Part shown: positions 29,878-39,354 of the stretch, piece after piece
Position numbering within the stretch: the stretch's first letter is position 1
How the letters are laid out: every line of letters begins with the position of its first letter
Source of the DNA: Trichobilharzia szidati
Lineage: Eukaryota; Platyhelminthes; Trematoda; Strigeidida; Schistosomatidae
Direction of reading: 5' to 3'
Assembly (NCBI GenBank): GCA_944472155.2
Contig: OX235271.1
Coordinates: forward strand, 68,740,416-68,804,415
DNA: 64,000 nt
Made by a program: the position numbers and the translations under genes
Notes under the pieces: generated by a model
Told to the model about the DNA's origin: nothing
Database searches by the model: none
The model's input: the letters and a program-made list of their open reading frames with translations, nothing else

Positions 29878-30591
29878 TCAATTGTAATCACACGACTTTG
29901 ACACTTGAGTTTTATAGCTTCCTTTGTTTTCTCCTATTTGTCGTCGTTGGGGTAGTAGAATTTTCCAGATATCTGGGACAGGTGATGAATCATTCCTATT
30001 ACATGTATTTGCAGTTGATTCGATAAACAAAGCTTCTGTTATCAATCTCTCCCTATATTCTGTGACATTAGATTTTAAAACTGTCATCTTATCCCATCCT
30101 ATTGTATGTGACTGCATGTAGTGCTATAGCTGAACTATTCTCTAGATTTCTTATCTTATTCGGGTCAACCAATCTAGATTTTTATGTTCAGCTAGTCTGA
30201 CTGCCTCTGTTCTACTAGTTTGACCTATGTATTTGACCTGACAATCATTGCAGGGTATGAGATAAACTAAATTGTTTTGTCTTAAGGGCTCTACAGGATC
30301 CTTTAACCGACAAAGCTTGTTTCTAATTGAGTTTGTGGGTTTGAATGCCGTTTTTATTCCTGCCTTGTTAAGAATTCTGCGTAAGGCTTCCGAGGTTCCT
30401 TCCTTGTATGGAATTACTACTGATGAATTAGATTCTTTATTGTTGGTGTCGTCATTAATATTATTATTATCACTGTTATCATTATCATTATTATTGTTAT
30501 TATCACTATCGCTACTATCGTTATTTATTTTATTTTTACATTTCCTTACATATTTCCTGACTAATTTATCCGGGTAATTATTAAGTTTCAA
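29878..30591 (-). pseudogene. PLE-1 C-terminal RT/GIY-YIG endonuclease relic
   Basis: The first frame (30591 to 30151) has LNNYPDKLVRKYVRKCKNKI, an asparagine- and aspartate-rich tract of about 30 residues, SEALRRILNKAGIKTAFKPT, LVYLIPCNDCQVKYIGQTSR and AVRLAEHKN. That gives the Y-I-G and conserved R of the endonuclease. After a stop near 30151 a shifted frame continues with HTIGWDKMTVLKSN and RERLITEALFIESTANTCNR, carrying the conserved glutamate region. The domain would nick DNA for target-primed reverse transcription. The frameshift suggests it is dead. The N/D-rich tract is coded by AAT/AAC-type repeats and is likely recent. Confidence 0.85.
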
Positions 30592-30754
30592 GGCTTCTTT
30601 TATGTGTATCAGTTCCTGTTTTAGATTTTCTTTGGTACTACTTTATTTTTGCCATTTAAACATTTCACCAATCGGAAATCCAAATATCTGTTTGAGTGAG
30701 TGGGTTTCCTGTAAACACTAGTGTTTAACTTCCCATCTTCTTTCCTCTTTACTG

Positions 30755-30805
30755 AAATAATACTGTTTCACTGTGTGACATACCTAATAAACAAACGAAT
30801 ATGGA
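30755..30805 (-). repeat. PLE-1 inverted arm, right
   Basis: Ends aataaacaaacgaatatgga, the reverse complement of the left arm. Confidence 0.9.
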
Positions 30806-30844
30806 ATTACTTACTACCGCAGTGCCCAAGTTTTACACATATAT

Positions 30845-30858
30845 TAATAATCCCCACT
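30845..30858 (+). repeat. target-site duplication of PLE-1, right
   Basis: Second copy of taataatccccact. Confidence 0.75.
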
Positions 30859-30904
30859 GTCGTATAATAGAAGGCAAGTAAATATTGATTAGGTAATTTC
30901 ACTA

Positions 30905-31100
30905 TAGGGCTACGGTGGTTCGCTGGTAGAATGCTTGCTAATCACGCATGAAGTTTTGGTTCGATTCCTGATGAAAACACTCCTAACCCTAACCTAACTA
31001 ATAGTAGGCCCAAAAAGACAGAAGCAATATCATCTCTACTCACACTCCAGGCCTCAAGCGAGAAGTTCCATGTTCCACTTAGAACACAGGAATTTATGAA
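30905..31100 (+). mobile_element. SINE with tRNA-Gly-like head and RTE-type tail
   Basis: The head ggtggttcgctggtagaatg, through tggttcgattcctgatg, closely follows a tRNA-Gly (the usual phrase is ggtggttcagtggtagaatt). The equivalent of the anticodon GCC reads ATC. The body and tail (caggcctcaagcgagaagtt, ccatgttccacttagaacac) resemble SINE-B and the RTE-like 3' end. Confidence 0.7.
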
Positions 31101-31470
31101 CAAACTATCCTTTAGGGGAAAACTTTTTATAACGTCATATATATATACATAAACGGGAGCCTAAATTCTCTAAACATGTATCTGTGTACTGAATAGTTTG
31201 TGTTTGTGTGTATGTGTGTACGTATATGGTGCATTTGACCTAGTTCTATGAGTACGTGTTAGTATAAACAAACAATACATACTTTTGTTAAAAACATGAT
31301 CAAGTGATATGTAAATACTCATTCATATATTCAGTACATATTTAAAGTACAAAAGGACATTAATATATGAAATGAAAGACCTTGAATTGATGAAAATGTC
31401 TAGTTGAGCAAACAGTGAGAAGATTACAAACTACATCGGAGAAGGAAGCTACAATTATTATTTGTTTGAA
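31100..31470. other. no recognised feature; short TA and GT runs
   Basis: AT-rich with short microsatellites near 31140-31150 and 31197-31223. Confidence 0.5.
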
Positions 31471-31775
31471 ACAATAGGTTTACAGATACATCCTGTTGGT
31501 GAGCCCCATAAAGGACAACTGGTCAACAGATATGCCAAAGGAAATGGACATGGACTGGACACACGCTGAAGACACACATCGTTGGGAGACATAGCGCTCC
31601 AGGCCGTCACTCGAGTAGAACCCCAATGAGAAAAGATGATTGAAGCGTTCGAGTATGTCATGGAGGAGGTCATTCCAGGATAATGTGAAGAACTATGCGT
31701 AATTGTGGCGTGTGATGTACTTCTGAAGCCCCATGTTGCACTCGGAACCCAAGGGAACAAAAAATATATAAATGA
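31470..31775 (+). mobile_element. RTE-like LINE, 3' fragment
   Basis: Collinear with the family C-terminus: gagccccataaaggacaact, caaaggaaatggacatggac (KWRWIGH block), cgctccaggccgtcactcga, gtgtgatgtacttctgaagc and the tail ccatgttgcactcggaaccc with an A-rich end. No open frame. Confidence 0.8.
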
Positions 31776-31799
31776 TAAATACTTATTTCTCTCAGTGAA

Positions 31800-32190
31800 T
31801 TTAATCCCAGGCAGTTAACCTGGGGTTCTAGTGAGAAGCCGTGACCAGTAGGGTACAGCAGGTCAAAGATGAGGCAGTAACTCATCGAAGAAGACATTGC
31901 GAAATGGTCAAGTTATGTCATGAATTGTTAGAAGTTGGAATTCAAGAACCATTGGATTGGGTCCCAGTGGCTCAATGGTGTACGAGCTCTCCTTGTAACC
32001 AGAAGGTCCTGGGTTCGAACCCCGGTGGGTGAGTACTACTGTGGAGTCCCAAACTAGCTTGACGAAACAGCTGTCCAGTACTCCCTGCAGGTTTTCCAAG
32101 TTTTCTCTAACTGATGTCAGCTCATGATGAAATCCCCCAACCAATCAAACAAGAAATCCCTACAAAAAAACCAATACTTGGAAATATTTT
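31800..32190 (+). mobile_element. SINE-A copy, complete with 5' extension
   Basis: The fullest plus-strand copy. Extension gtgagaagccgtgaccagta, gatgaggcagtaactcatcg, aagacattgcgaaatggtca; tRNA-like part gtcccagtggctcaatggtg, cttgtaaccagaaggtcctg, ggttcgaaccccggtgggtg; core region ctactgtggagtcccaaact with gacgaaacag; 3' part ctctaactgatgtcagctca, ccaaccaatcaaacaagaaa, ccctacaaaaaaaccaatac. The extension of about 150 bases lies upstream of the A box, where a Pol III transcript would normally start. The CTGATGA is changed to CTGTGG here. Confidence 0.85.
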
Positions 32191-32420
32191 CTCACATATT
32201 ATAGATCAATTGACCAATTTTTCATCAGTTAACATCAGACACAATAAGAGATGGGAAAACAGAATGAATACGCCTATGAAGCAAATAATATTTTATTGGT
32301 GTAGCAATAACTGTTAATTAAAAAAACAGTAAAGGCCCAAAGATATTCCAAAGTGAATAACATAAAGCCTTTCTATCACTAACATACCACAGTTACAACA
32401 ACTGTTACTAACATTAATAA

Positions 32421-32431
32421 AAAGGCAAGAA
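32421..32431 (+). repeat. possible target-site duplication of PLE-2, left
   Basis: The bases aaaggcaagaa recur at 34143-34153, at the outer edges of the PLE-2 element. Confidence 0.55.
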
Positions 32432-32459
32432 ACTTCATGCATTTATTCCCCTTAATGAA

Positions 32460-32906
32460 TTTGGATAAAACAAGAACAACAGTGGTTTGTGCAGAATTAT
32501 ATGATACCATCACTGTTGATTTCGTTGGCTTCTCATCAGGTACTCGTACAGCCTAAATAAATTATGAGGCTTATGTATGGAAAAGTTTTAACATACTCGC
32601 AAATTTTACATGATGTCAGTTGGCGGAAAGTCCCACAATTCGTGAACAGTACTCAGAAAACTGCGCTTATATAGTTTTTACACAGGCAGTTCAAGTTTAA
32701 ACAAAATAAATGTAAGCATGCAATGGCAAAGGAGTTACGTAATAAAGACGAGAGATGCGAAAGAGGCTGAGTGACTAATAAATTAGGTAACAATGTACTG
32801 AGTTCAGCTCAAATCACAGAAACAAGAGACAAGTAAAAATACAAATTATAAAAGGGGTTGAGGTTAAAGACAAAGATTACGTAATCAAATGAGAGAATAA
32901 AGACAT
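32460..32906 (-). repeat. PLE-2 inverted terminal arm, left
   Basis: Reverse-complement partner of 33690-34142, readable over nearly its whole length with scattered mismatches. It includes tcgcatctctcgtctttatt, ttgtttaaacttgaactgcc and cctcataatttatttaggct when read on the minus strand. Confidence 0.85.
32520..32539 (-). ncRNA. hammerhead-like core in PLE-2 left arm
   Basis: On the minus strand CTGATGA (32539-32533) is followed by GAAGCCAAC and GAAA (32523-32520). The invariant CUGAUGA and GAAA and the G-C pair closing the core are present, but stem II would be only one base pair. Hammerhead ribozymes are known in Penelope-like pseudo-LTRs. A stem I is not evident. Confidence 0.45.
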
Positions 32907-32910
32907 CCAG

Positions 32911-33660
32911 TTACCAAGGCAAGGAAAGACTAATAACTCCCTCTTTCTGAACACATAAATCTGGTTTCAACCGTTTGATAGAAATTGCTTCGGCAAACTT
33001 GAGGAGAATCGAGCTCCTTTGTCTAATGATAATTTTAAAGGATTTCGCGATTTCCACCTCATGACCCGTATCGAGGAGATATCTGGTAATGGAGCTCTTA
33101 CAAGAGTGTACTCCCCTGAGACGTAGGCTTTTCGGCACATGCCCAGAAAATTGGAGATGCGCCCTTCTTCCTGTTCTCCCAATGTAACTGCTCCCGCAGA
33201 TACACGTAACATGAGAAGGGTATCTGTCGACTTTTGACCGCACCAGAGAGCATGTTTTTCAATGGACAGGAACCAACTTAGCTTCAGGATAGGCTCTGGC
33301 TAGTGACGTACTCAGTCTTCTGTTGACCAATGCTGCAATGTTTTCACCTTTAATATCTAGTCAAATGAAGACAGGCTTTTTCAACCGTGATTTGCTTGAT
33401 ATTTGAGCCTTCACATCTTCCATATTTGTTAATGAATCTTGGAGGATAACCATTGTTTCTCAACACCTTTTCGGGAATCGCGAATTCTTCCTCTAGTTTC
33501 TCTGCAGAGCATATTCTTTTCGCTCTATAGTACAGAGTCTTGAGTAGTGCTCGTTTATGGCTATTTGGACAAAAACGGTTAAAATGTAAATATCGTCCAT
33601 TCCATGTCAGCTTTTGGTAAATTGACCTCTGGCGACTACCATCTTCTAGGCGTTGCATTG
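32911..33660 (-). pseudogene. PLE-2 RT C-terminus and GIY-YIG endonuclease relic
   Basis: The first frame (33658 to 33350) is the end of the RT thumb: NGRYLHFNRFCPNSHKRALL, AEKLEEEFAIPEKVLRNNGY, PPRFINKYGRCEGSNIKQIT. A shifted middle part follows, with NIAALVNRRLSTSLARAY. Then, from 33243, SHVTCICGSSYIGRTGRRAH (Y-I-G and R-T-G-R of the endonuclease, zinc-finger-like C-x-C before it), SITRYLLDTGHEVEIAKSFK, ILLKFAEAISIKRLKPDLCV and a stop after SLSLPW at 32911. The palm with the catalytic aspartates is missing. The endonuclease half is intact in one frame and is the best-kept PLE domain in the window. Confidence 0.85.
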
Positions 33661-33689
33661 CAGTGTCAAGGAAATGGAACTATCCTGTT

Positions 33690-34142
33690 GACTGGATGTC
33701 TTTATTCTCTCATTTGATTACGTAATCTTTGGCTTTAACCTAACCCTCCTTTTTTAAGTCGTAATTTTACTTGTCTCTTGTTTCTAGGATTTGAGTTGAA
33801 CTCAGTACACTGTTACCTAATTTATTGGTCACTCAACTTCTTTCACACCTCTCGTCTTTATTACGTAACTCCTTTACCACTGTATGCATACGTTTATTTT
33901 GTTTAAACTTGAGCTGCCTGTGTCAAAAGTATATAGGCGCAATTTTCTGAGCACTGTTCACTAATTGCGGAAGCTTCTGTCAACTGACATCATGAAAATA
34001 TTTGCAAGTATGTTAAAACTTCTCTGTACACAAACCTCATAATTTATTTAGGTTGTAAGCAGCAGCTGATGAGAAGCCAACGAAACAAATAGTGATGGTA
34101 CCATATAATTCTGCACAAACCAATGTTGTTCTTGCTTTATAC
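33690..34142 (+). repeat. PLE-2 inverted terminal arm, right
   Basis: Same sequence as the untranslated arm of the plus-strand PLE-2 at 10150-10500, and the reverse complement of 32460-32906. Confidence 0.85.
34066..34086 (+). ncRNA. hammerhead-like core in PLE-2 right arm
   Basis: CTGATGA (34066-34072), GAAGCCAAC (34073-34081), GAAAC (34082-34086). It has the same core as the left arm, preserved on both sides of the element and, with one change, at 5663-5682. Confidence 0.45.
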
Positions 34143-34153
34143 AAAGGCAAGAA
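34143..34153 (+). repeat. possible target-site duplication of PLE-2, right
   Basis: Second copy of aaaggcaagaa. Confidence 0.55.
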
Positions 34154-34605
34154 TTACTGGCTCATTTTCAAAGCAGTGCACCACAGTATATATCTGTACA
34201 CTCCGTAACCTATTTTAAATCGGTAATTTTACGTCGTCTTCACTTTGGAGTATGCGTAAATCGGCTTAATTCAGCGACAGTTGAATGATGAACTGGCTGC
34301 AAAAAGCAATGTTTTTATAAAGGAATCAGTCATTTACAAACTTTGCAATTAGTGGGAAGATTTCACCACCGTTTCTTTTAAAAACCAAAAGTAATCAAGT
34401 AGCAAAGTGTGGCTTATTTAAAGCCATAAAAAGCATTAAGACAGCTTTCTGATTACAATCGATTTTCAATCAGTTGACTTTATGAGCTGGATAACTCACG
34501 GTACACATTCAATGAGCTCTAATAAGTGAATTTAGTGTTTAGTGTTAAGATAACCGCTACCTAGGTAACAAGGACGAGTGATGTGGTCACTGGGTTGTAG
34601 ATTGT
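34154..34605. other. no recognised feature
   Basis: AT-rich spacer. No gene or repeat family recognised. Confidence 0.45.
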
Positions 34606-35470
34606 GATATTATCATTCCCTTGGGTTATGTCTGCAACACAGGGCTTCAGAAACATATCACCATTTCACCGTTCTCTGATGCCTTTTCGGCTGGCTTTAA
34701 GATCACTATAAGCTTTATTACTCCCTCACATCATCTCCCCTATGTCACTGTCGGACACTTAACTTGTCACTTATCATTTTAGTTCAAATCGAGGACCTCT
34801 TGGTGCATGATATTAATCGGCGGTCTTCTCATCATATGACCAGTCGATCTTCATTTCCTACTGGATACTTGTTGGGCAGTAGGTTGTTAGTTGGTTTGTT
34901 GCCAGAGCTACATGCTACTTATCCTTTCCGACCAGCCATCTGATATTCAGTATCGAGCAAATGCACCTGGCTGCTGATAAAATTCTGCAATCGCCTGCTT
35001 GAAGTGCTTTTGGTAACTCAGACACCAAGTCTCTCAGCCACATAGTAGCAGCCGGAAACTTGACATGAGTGCTGAAAATCCAGATCTCGTTCTTAATGCT
35101 GAGTGCAGCAGATTTCCACACCGACTTCAGTTTAATTAAGGTCTGTCTTGTTTCCCCGATCCTGCCTTTTACATCCTCATCTGTGCCGCCTATAGATAAA
35201 ATTGAACTGTGTGTATAGTTGAATGAATTAGGTAACATCCTGCAGATTTTCCCCATTGATATTGACTGATGCTTGTCGTTGTTAGTTAAGTGTCTTCACC
35301 AACTCTATCTTCTCTATGTCCGATTCAATTTCTATCTTCGTTGCCTCTTCTGCGAACTATTTAATTTTTGCCCGTAGATCATCGAATTTGTGCCACATCA
35401 GACATAAATCATCTACGAAGTCTAGATCTTTAAGAGTTGTTTTGTCAGTCGAACATCTGCCCGTCTTCTC
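34605..35470 (-). mobile_element. RTE-like LINE, degenerate 3' fragment
   Basis: Minus strand: DLRARIKQFAEEATKI-like linker remnants at 35400-35340, SILSIGGTDEDVKGRIGETR and QTLIKLKSVWKSAALSIKNE (35256-35090), then decayed thumb and C-terminus (gatttgaactaaaatgataa, gaagatcgactggtcatatg) and the tail near 34615 (gaagccctgtgttgcagaca). The TDEDVKGRIGETRQTL block is well kept. Confidence 0.8.
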
Positions 35471-35945
35471 GCTACCCATGGTTTGTTGCATGATCAACAG
35501 CAGACATTATGAATCAGTTGAACAGTTAATCTACAATATTTAGACATACTTCAAAGCAACTGGAAGGTCAGTGTATAATGAAGAAAAGTTACTAGTGTGA
35601 CTGATCAGTTTTAATAAGAGAAAAACTGTAGACTTCATCAGAAAGTGAAACAGTAGATTAAAATTGACACAAACTGCTGAAGGATACCCTTAAAAACTAT
35701 AAGCAAATCTAGTTGAGGACTTTTAGATAAAAGTTTTGTTTTTATCAACAGCTAGTGAGGAAAACCACAGCGAAATTAATTTAACTCTGAATATCCGTCT
35801 CCACCTTTGATATACTTCCTGAAGAAGACTTTGTCCGTGGGGTCAAACACGTAAGGATGAAACGAATGTTCATCAATGACACTGACTATCGATAGCACTA
35901 TGCCAAAAAAATTGACACATGTTAGAAATTAAAGGTCACTAAATT
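35470..35945. other. no recognised feature
   Basis: Includes cttcctgaagaagactttgt, phrased like the 3' untranslated end of a PLE, but not enough to assign. Confidence 0.35.
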
Positions 35946-36060
35946 TTAACCCACTGACTACTGAGTGGTCTACAAACTGACCTCATAACTTGAATGTCCT
36001 GTATTCCTATTCCCGCTGAGGATTAATCCAACCCCCAACAAAATGTGAAATCTGAATACA
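35945..36060 (+). mobile_element. SINE-A fragment, tRNA-like part only
   Basis: Reads ccactgactactgagtggtc, tcataacttgaatgtcctgt and attcccgctgag, decayed A- and B-box regions of SINE-A. Confidence 0.4.
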
Positions 36061-36540
36061 GTGCAATTGAATAAAAGTGTCTTACTTAATTTGCAAAAGA
36101 TTACTTATTATGCAAGTAATCACAACAAGTTTGATGATGAAATAAACGTCAATAATTACTTGACTGGCCATTCTGTTTCTACACGTTGAAATCCTAAGAG
36201 AGAAACAGTTGTACATTGTCAGTATACCGCCCTTTACTTGCATATTTCTTGTCTTAACTTGAAAAGTGAAACGATTGATTATTTCGATTTTATATCTTCA
36301 TGTTAGCCTATAATATATTAATATGTATAAACTCTTGTTGTGTTCTAACTAGTATATATTTAGTTAAATATTGGACGAAAAATTTGTCCTTGTGATTGAA
36401 GGCTATCTGTGTGTAAGTAATTATAACAATACAGTACAGTACAACAGGACATTTCATAATCACAAATAGATGTTGACGATTTAATTGATTCAAAGTCACA
36501 ACTCTAAATGTATCCAGTATATATTGTTTTTAACTAATTT
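36060..36540. other. no recognised feature
   Basis: AT-rich, no gene seen. Confidence 0.45.
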
Positions 36541-36958
36541 AGATTTTCAAGTATTGGTTTTGTAGGGATTTCACTGATTGGTTGGAGGATTTCATCATGA
36601 GCTGACATCAGTTAGAGAACCACTGGAAAACATGGGAGTACTGGACAGCTGTTTCGTCAACGTAGTTCGGGACTCTTAAGCAGTACGCACACAATGCCAG
36701 AGTTCGAACCAAGGACCTTCTGGTTATAAGGCTAGCGAGCTCGTAGACCAATGAGCCACTGGGACCCGATCCAATGACCAGCCCATGAATTCTAACCTCT
36801 GCCAATTCACAACATAGCGTGACCATTTCGCAATGTCTTCTTCGATGAGTTACTGCCTCATCTTCAACCTGCTGTACCCTACTGGTCGTGGTCGTGGCTT
36901 CCCACCAGAACCTCAGGTAACTGCCTGAATAGGGTCAGTCTCCAGTGAGCATCAGATT
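36540..36958 (-). mobile_element. SINE-A copy, complete, left arm of inverted pair
   Basis: Minus strand contains the full 5' extension (gatgctcactggagactgac, cacgaccagtagggtacagc), the tRNA-like part (gggtcccagtggctcattgg, ccttggttcgaactctggca), a decayed core and the 3' end ccctacaaaaccaatacttg. About 420 bases: the longest SINE-A in the window. Confidence 0.85.
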
Positions 36959-36964
36959 AATTTT

Positions 36965-37135
36965 CAGCTATTGGTTTTATAGGGATTTTGTTTGATTGAT
37001 TGAAGGTCTTGGGTTCGAACCCCAGTGGGTGTGTACTGATAAAGATTCCCAAACTAGGCCGATGAAACAGCTGTCCATTACTCCCAGATTTTCCAACGGT
37101 TCTCTCACTGATGTCAGCTCATGATGAAATTTAGA
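36965..37135 (+). mobile_element. SINE-A copy, right arm of inverted pair
   Basis: A minus-oriented 3' end (agctattggttttataggga) runs straight into a plus-strand copy starting at the B box (gaaggtcttgggttcgaacc), with ctgataaagattcccaaact, gatgaaacagctgtccatta and ctcactgatgtcagctcatg. The junction near 37005 looks like a palindromic rearrangement. Confidence 0.75.
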
Positions 37136-37164
37136 TTTATTTATTCGGTACAAGTGACTGTTAA

Positions 37165-37285
37165 CCTCATTTAGCTTACTAGTTTACTAGCCGGTTTTAA
37201 GTTTGGAAAAGAGGGAACGTTGAACAAATGACTAGCGACCCTTCGCCTGGAAATCAATCCAATCGTCACTGAAACTTTGAAGCAC
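37165..37285 (+). mobile_element. SINE-B fragment
   Basis: Decayed body and tail: tagtttactagccggtttta, gactagcgacccttcgcctg, cgtcactgaaactttgaagc. No head. Confidence 0.45.
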
Positions 37286-37850
37286 AAAACAAAAACAACT
37301 TAAAACGAATTTATTCTTTGCTACAATCAGAGAGACGAAATGACAAGAGCTGGTGAAAGTATTCAGGAAGCCAGTCAGCCGACGTCTTCTTTCGATGAAA
37401 GCAAAAATAAGCATGGGGATATGAAATGTTCGAACCTGGGAAAGCTGCTTATATTGAAGAAGAAATGACAAAGATATGACTTGCTTCATTCTGACAAAAT
37501 CAACCTAGTTAAGCATGACTGCTTCTACTCCTATTGTAGCAACAGAAGACAAGGTCCAGGCAACAGATCATTTATTAAGGAAATCAAAGCATATTTATAT
37601 ATTTTCATGTACATTATTATAGATTAGTTAAGCAAACAAACACAGTCTTCCGATTGGTTGTTTCTCACTTAAAGTTAATCTTTCATCTCTTTGTCACTGT
37701 TTCTTGAATGTCAGATCATATATATGTTAACTATATCCGCCTACGCAAAGTCTGCTGTGTTCGGTTTTTGAATCAGTCTTGTTGCTATTTTCTCACGACC
37801 AATCTTGAGAACGTAAACATTGACGACAATTACTGTCTACCAATTTGGCT
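37285..37850. other. no recognised feature, possibly decayed CR1-like
   Basis: No clear match. The right half may be decayed CR1-like palm sequence because the family's thumb follows in the expected orientation. Confidence 0.35.
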
Positions 37851-38285
37851 AGTAGACAGCTCTCACCACACTATTACTTCTCAGTTAGACTGTTCCAAAA
37901 TGAATACCTTTTTAACAGAATTAGTTAGTGTTCCGCGTCAAATGGTCTTAAGCTTAATCCATTCAAATATCAGGTGGTTAATTTCACTTATAGATGCAAG
38001 CTTGACTTACATGCACTCGTCAGTTCACACGATTCCATTGTCACAGATGGCAGTGAAGTTGTAATTAAATCGAATGTTAAATATTTTGAACTGTTTAATT
38101 CCTCTGATCTTTCCTGGTGTTCAAACAACATGTTAGTTTCAAGAAAGATGTTTCGTCTGACGTTCTACGTAAGGAAGTTAAGACAATCTGGTATCATTCC
38201 GTCTATCCTTCTGTACTGCTCCCCTTTAATCTTCCTCGCCTCACTTAAGAAATTGAAAATATTTATTTCCCGATGCGAATTCAAA
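37850..38285 (+). mobile_element. CR1-like LINE, RT thumb fragment
   Basis: Shifted plus-strand frames give TSQLDCSKMNTFLTEL, then VIKSNVKYFELFNSSDLSWC, SRKMFRLTFYVRKLRQSGI and LLYCSPLIFLASLKK. These match the region from 13640 to 14010 of the best CR1-like copy and keep the LSW segment that copy has lost. Both ends are truncated. Confidence 0.8.
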
Positions 38286-38727
38286 ACAAGCCACAAAGGT
38301 TAATAAAGCAAAATTCAATGAATTCATCAAATTTTGGTAGAACTCGTCAGGTGAATACTCTACATACGGGGATATGTATATATATATATACACTATTGAA
38401 ATTACATTGGGAGATATGAGTTTGATTAGCAAATAAACTACATTGAATTATTCATGCAGAAAGACAGGTACGAATGTTTTTCAGGTCATGTTCAAATTGA
38501 TAAGGGAACAGGGAGTATGAGAGACTGAAATTAAGATTAATTGCATTACGCATCAATTGCATCACTTAGGTAAACAATTAGACATTAGAGAATATATCAA
38601 GAATTGCGAACAGAGTAATATCAGTAGTAGTAGTAGTTATAATGATAATAATAATGCTGAAAATAATGCTGCTAATAAATGACAGTTTTAAATGAATCAA
38701 GAATAATAATAATAATAATAATAATAA
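38285..38727. other. unrecognised sequence ending in (AAT)n
   Basis: Contains a short (TA) run near 38376-38391 and an (AAT)n array from about 38702 that runs into the gap. No gene seen. Confidence 0.45.
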
Positions 38728-39224
38728 NNNNNNNNNNNNNNNNNNNNNNNNNNNNNNNNNNNNNNNNNNNNNNNNNNNNNNNNNNNNNNNNNNNNNNNNN
38801 NNNNNNNNNNNNNNNNNNNNNNNNNNNNNNNNNNNNNNNNNNNNNNNNNNNNNNNNNNNNNNNNNNNNNNNNNNNNNNNNNNNNNNNNNNNNNNNNNNNN
38901 NNNNNNNNNNNNNNNNNNNNNNNNNNNNNNNNNNNNNNNNNNNNNNNNNNNNNNNNNNNNNNNNNNNNNNNNNNNNNNNNNNNNNNNNNNNNNNNNNNNN
39001 NNNNNNNNNNNNNNNNNNNNNNNNNNNNNNNNNNNNNNNNNNNNNNNNNNNNNNNNNNNNNNNNNNNNNNNNNNNNNNNNNNNNNNNNNNNNNNNNNNNN
39101 NNNNNNNNNNNNNNNNNNNNNNNNNNNNNNNNNNNNNNNNNNNNNNNNNNNNNNNNNNNNNNNNNNNNNNNNNNNNNNNNNNNNNNNNNNNNNNNNNNNN
39201 NNNNNNNNNNNNNNNNNNNNNNNN
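38728..39224. other. assembly gap (497 N)
   Basis: A run of N. The left edge is an (AAT)n microsatellite and the right edge is a SINE-B body, so a repeat collapse or an unresolved insertion is likely. Any long reading frame across it is an artefact. Confidence 1.
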
Positions 39225-39354
39225 ATAGCCCAACCTTTCCTCTTCACCAGCATTATTTCTGGCTTAGCGAGGTAAGGGAGTGAGTCGGCCGAGGATCGAA
39301 CCCTGGACTATGTGCATGGCCGGCAAGCGTCCTAACCGCTATGCCACCGATGCA
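39225..39354 (-). mobile_element. SINE-B copy, tail lost in the gap
   Basis: Minus strand: head cggtggcatagcggttagga, B box region ccagggttcgatcctcggcc, body ttacctcgctaagccagaaa. The remainder should lie within the N run. Confidence 0.8.

Larger units (their letters stand above)
29785..30844 (-). mobile_element. PLE-1 element with inverted terminal arms
   Basis: A short Penelope-like element bounded by 51-bp near-perfect inverted repeats (29785-29835 and 30755-30805), an additional 39 bases beyond the right arm, and a 14-bp target-site duplication. Penelope-like elements typically end in direct or inverted pseudo-LTRs with a short extension on one side, and this copy fits. Only the end of the RT and the endonuclease are inside. 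Confidence 0.8.
32432..34142 (-). mobile_element. PLE-2 element with long inverted terminal arms
   Basis: The coding part (33660-32911) is flanked by two arms of about 450 bases in opposite orientation: 32460-32906 reads as the reverse complement of 33690-34142. Landmarks include the ends aaacaagaacaacagtggtt and gttgttcttgctttatac, the hammerhead-like cores, and catttgattacgtaatcttt next to the coding part. This is the inverted pseudo-LTR layout known for Penelope-like elements. The coding part is truncated at its 5' side. Confidence 0.85.

Noticed and set aside
29800..29925. A hammerhead in the PLE-1 arms (gattatgaacaataaatttt, then gttcgaaacgtc on the minus strand; also 24505-24535 and 50225-50265)
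   Set aside because: GAAAC and a hairpin are present in some copies, but CTGATGA is not, and the hairpin would use the core's own GA. The resemblance is too weak to call.
32105..32135. A second hammerhead core in SINE-A at ctgatgtcagctcatgatgaaatc
   Set aside because: The seventh core base is wrong, and no stem II or stem I could be drawn consistently across copies.
38672..39275. Long open frames spanning the N run on both strands
   Set aside because: They exist only because N codons do not create stops.
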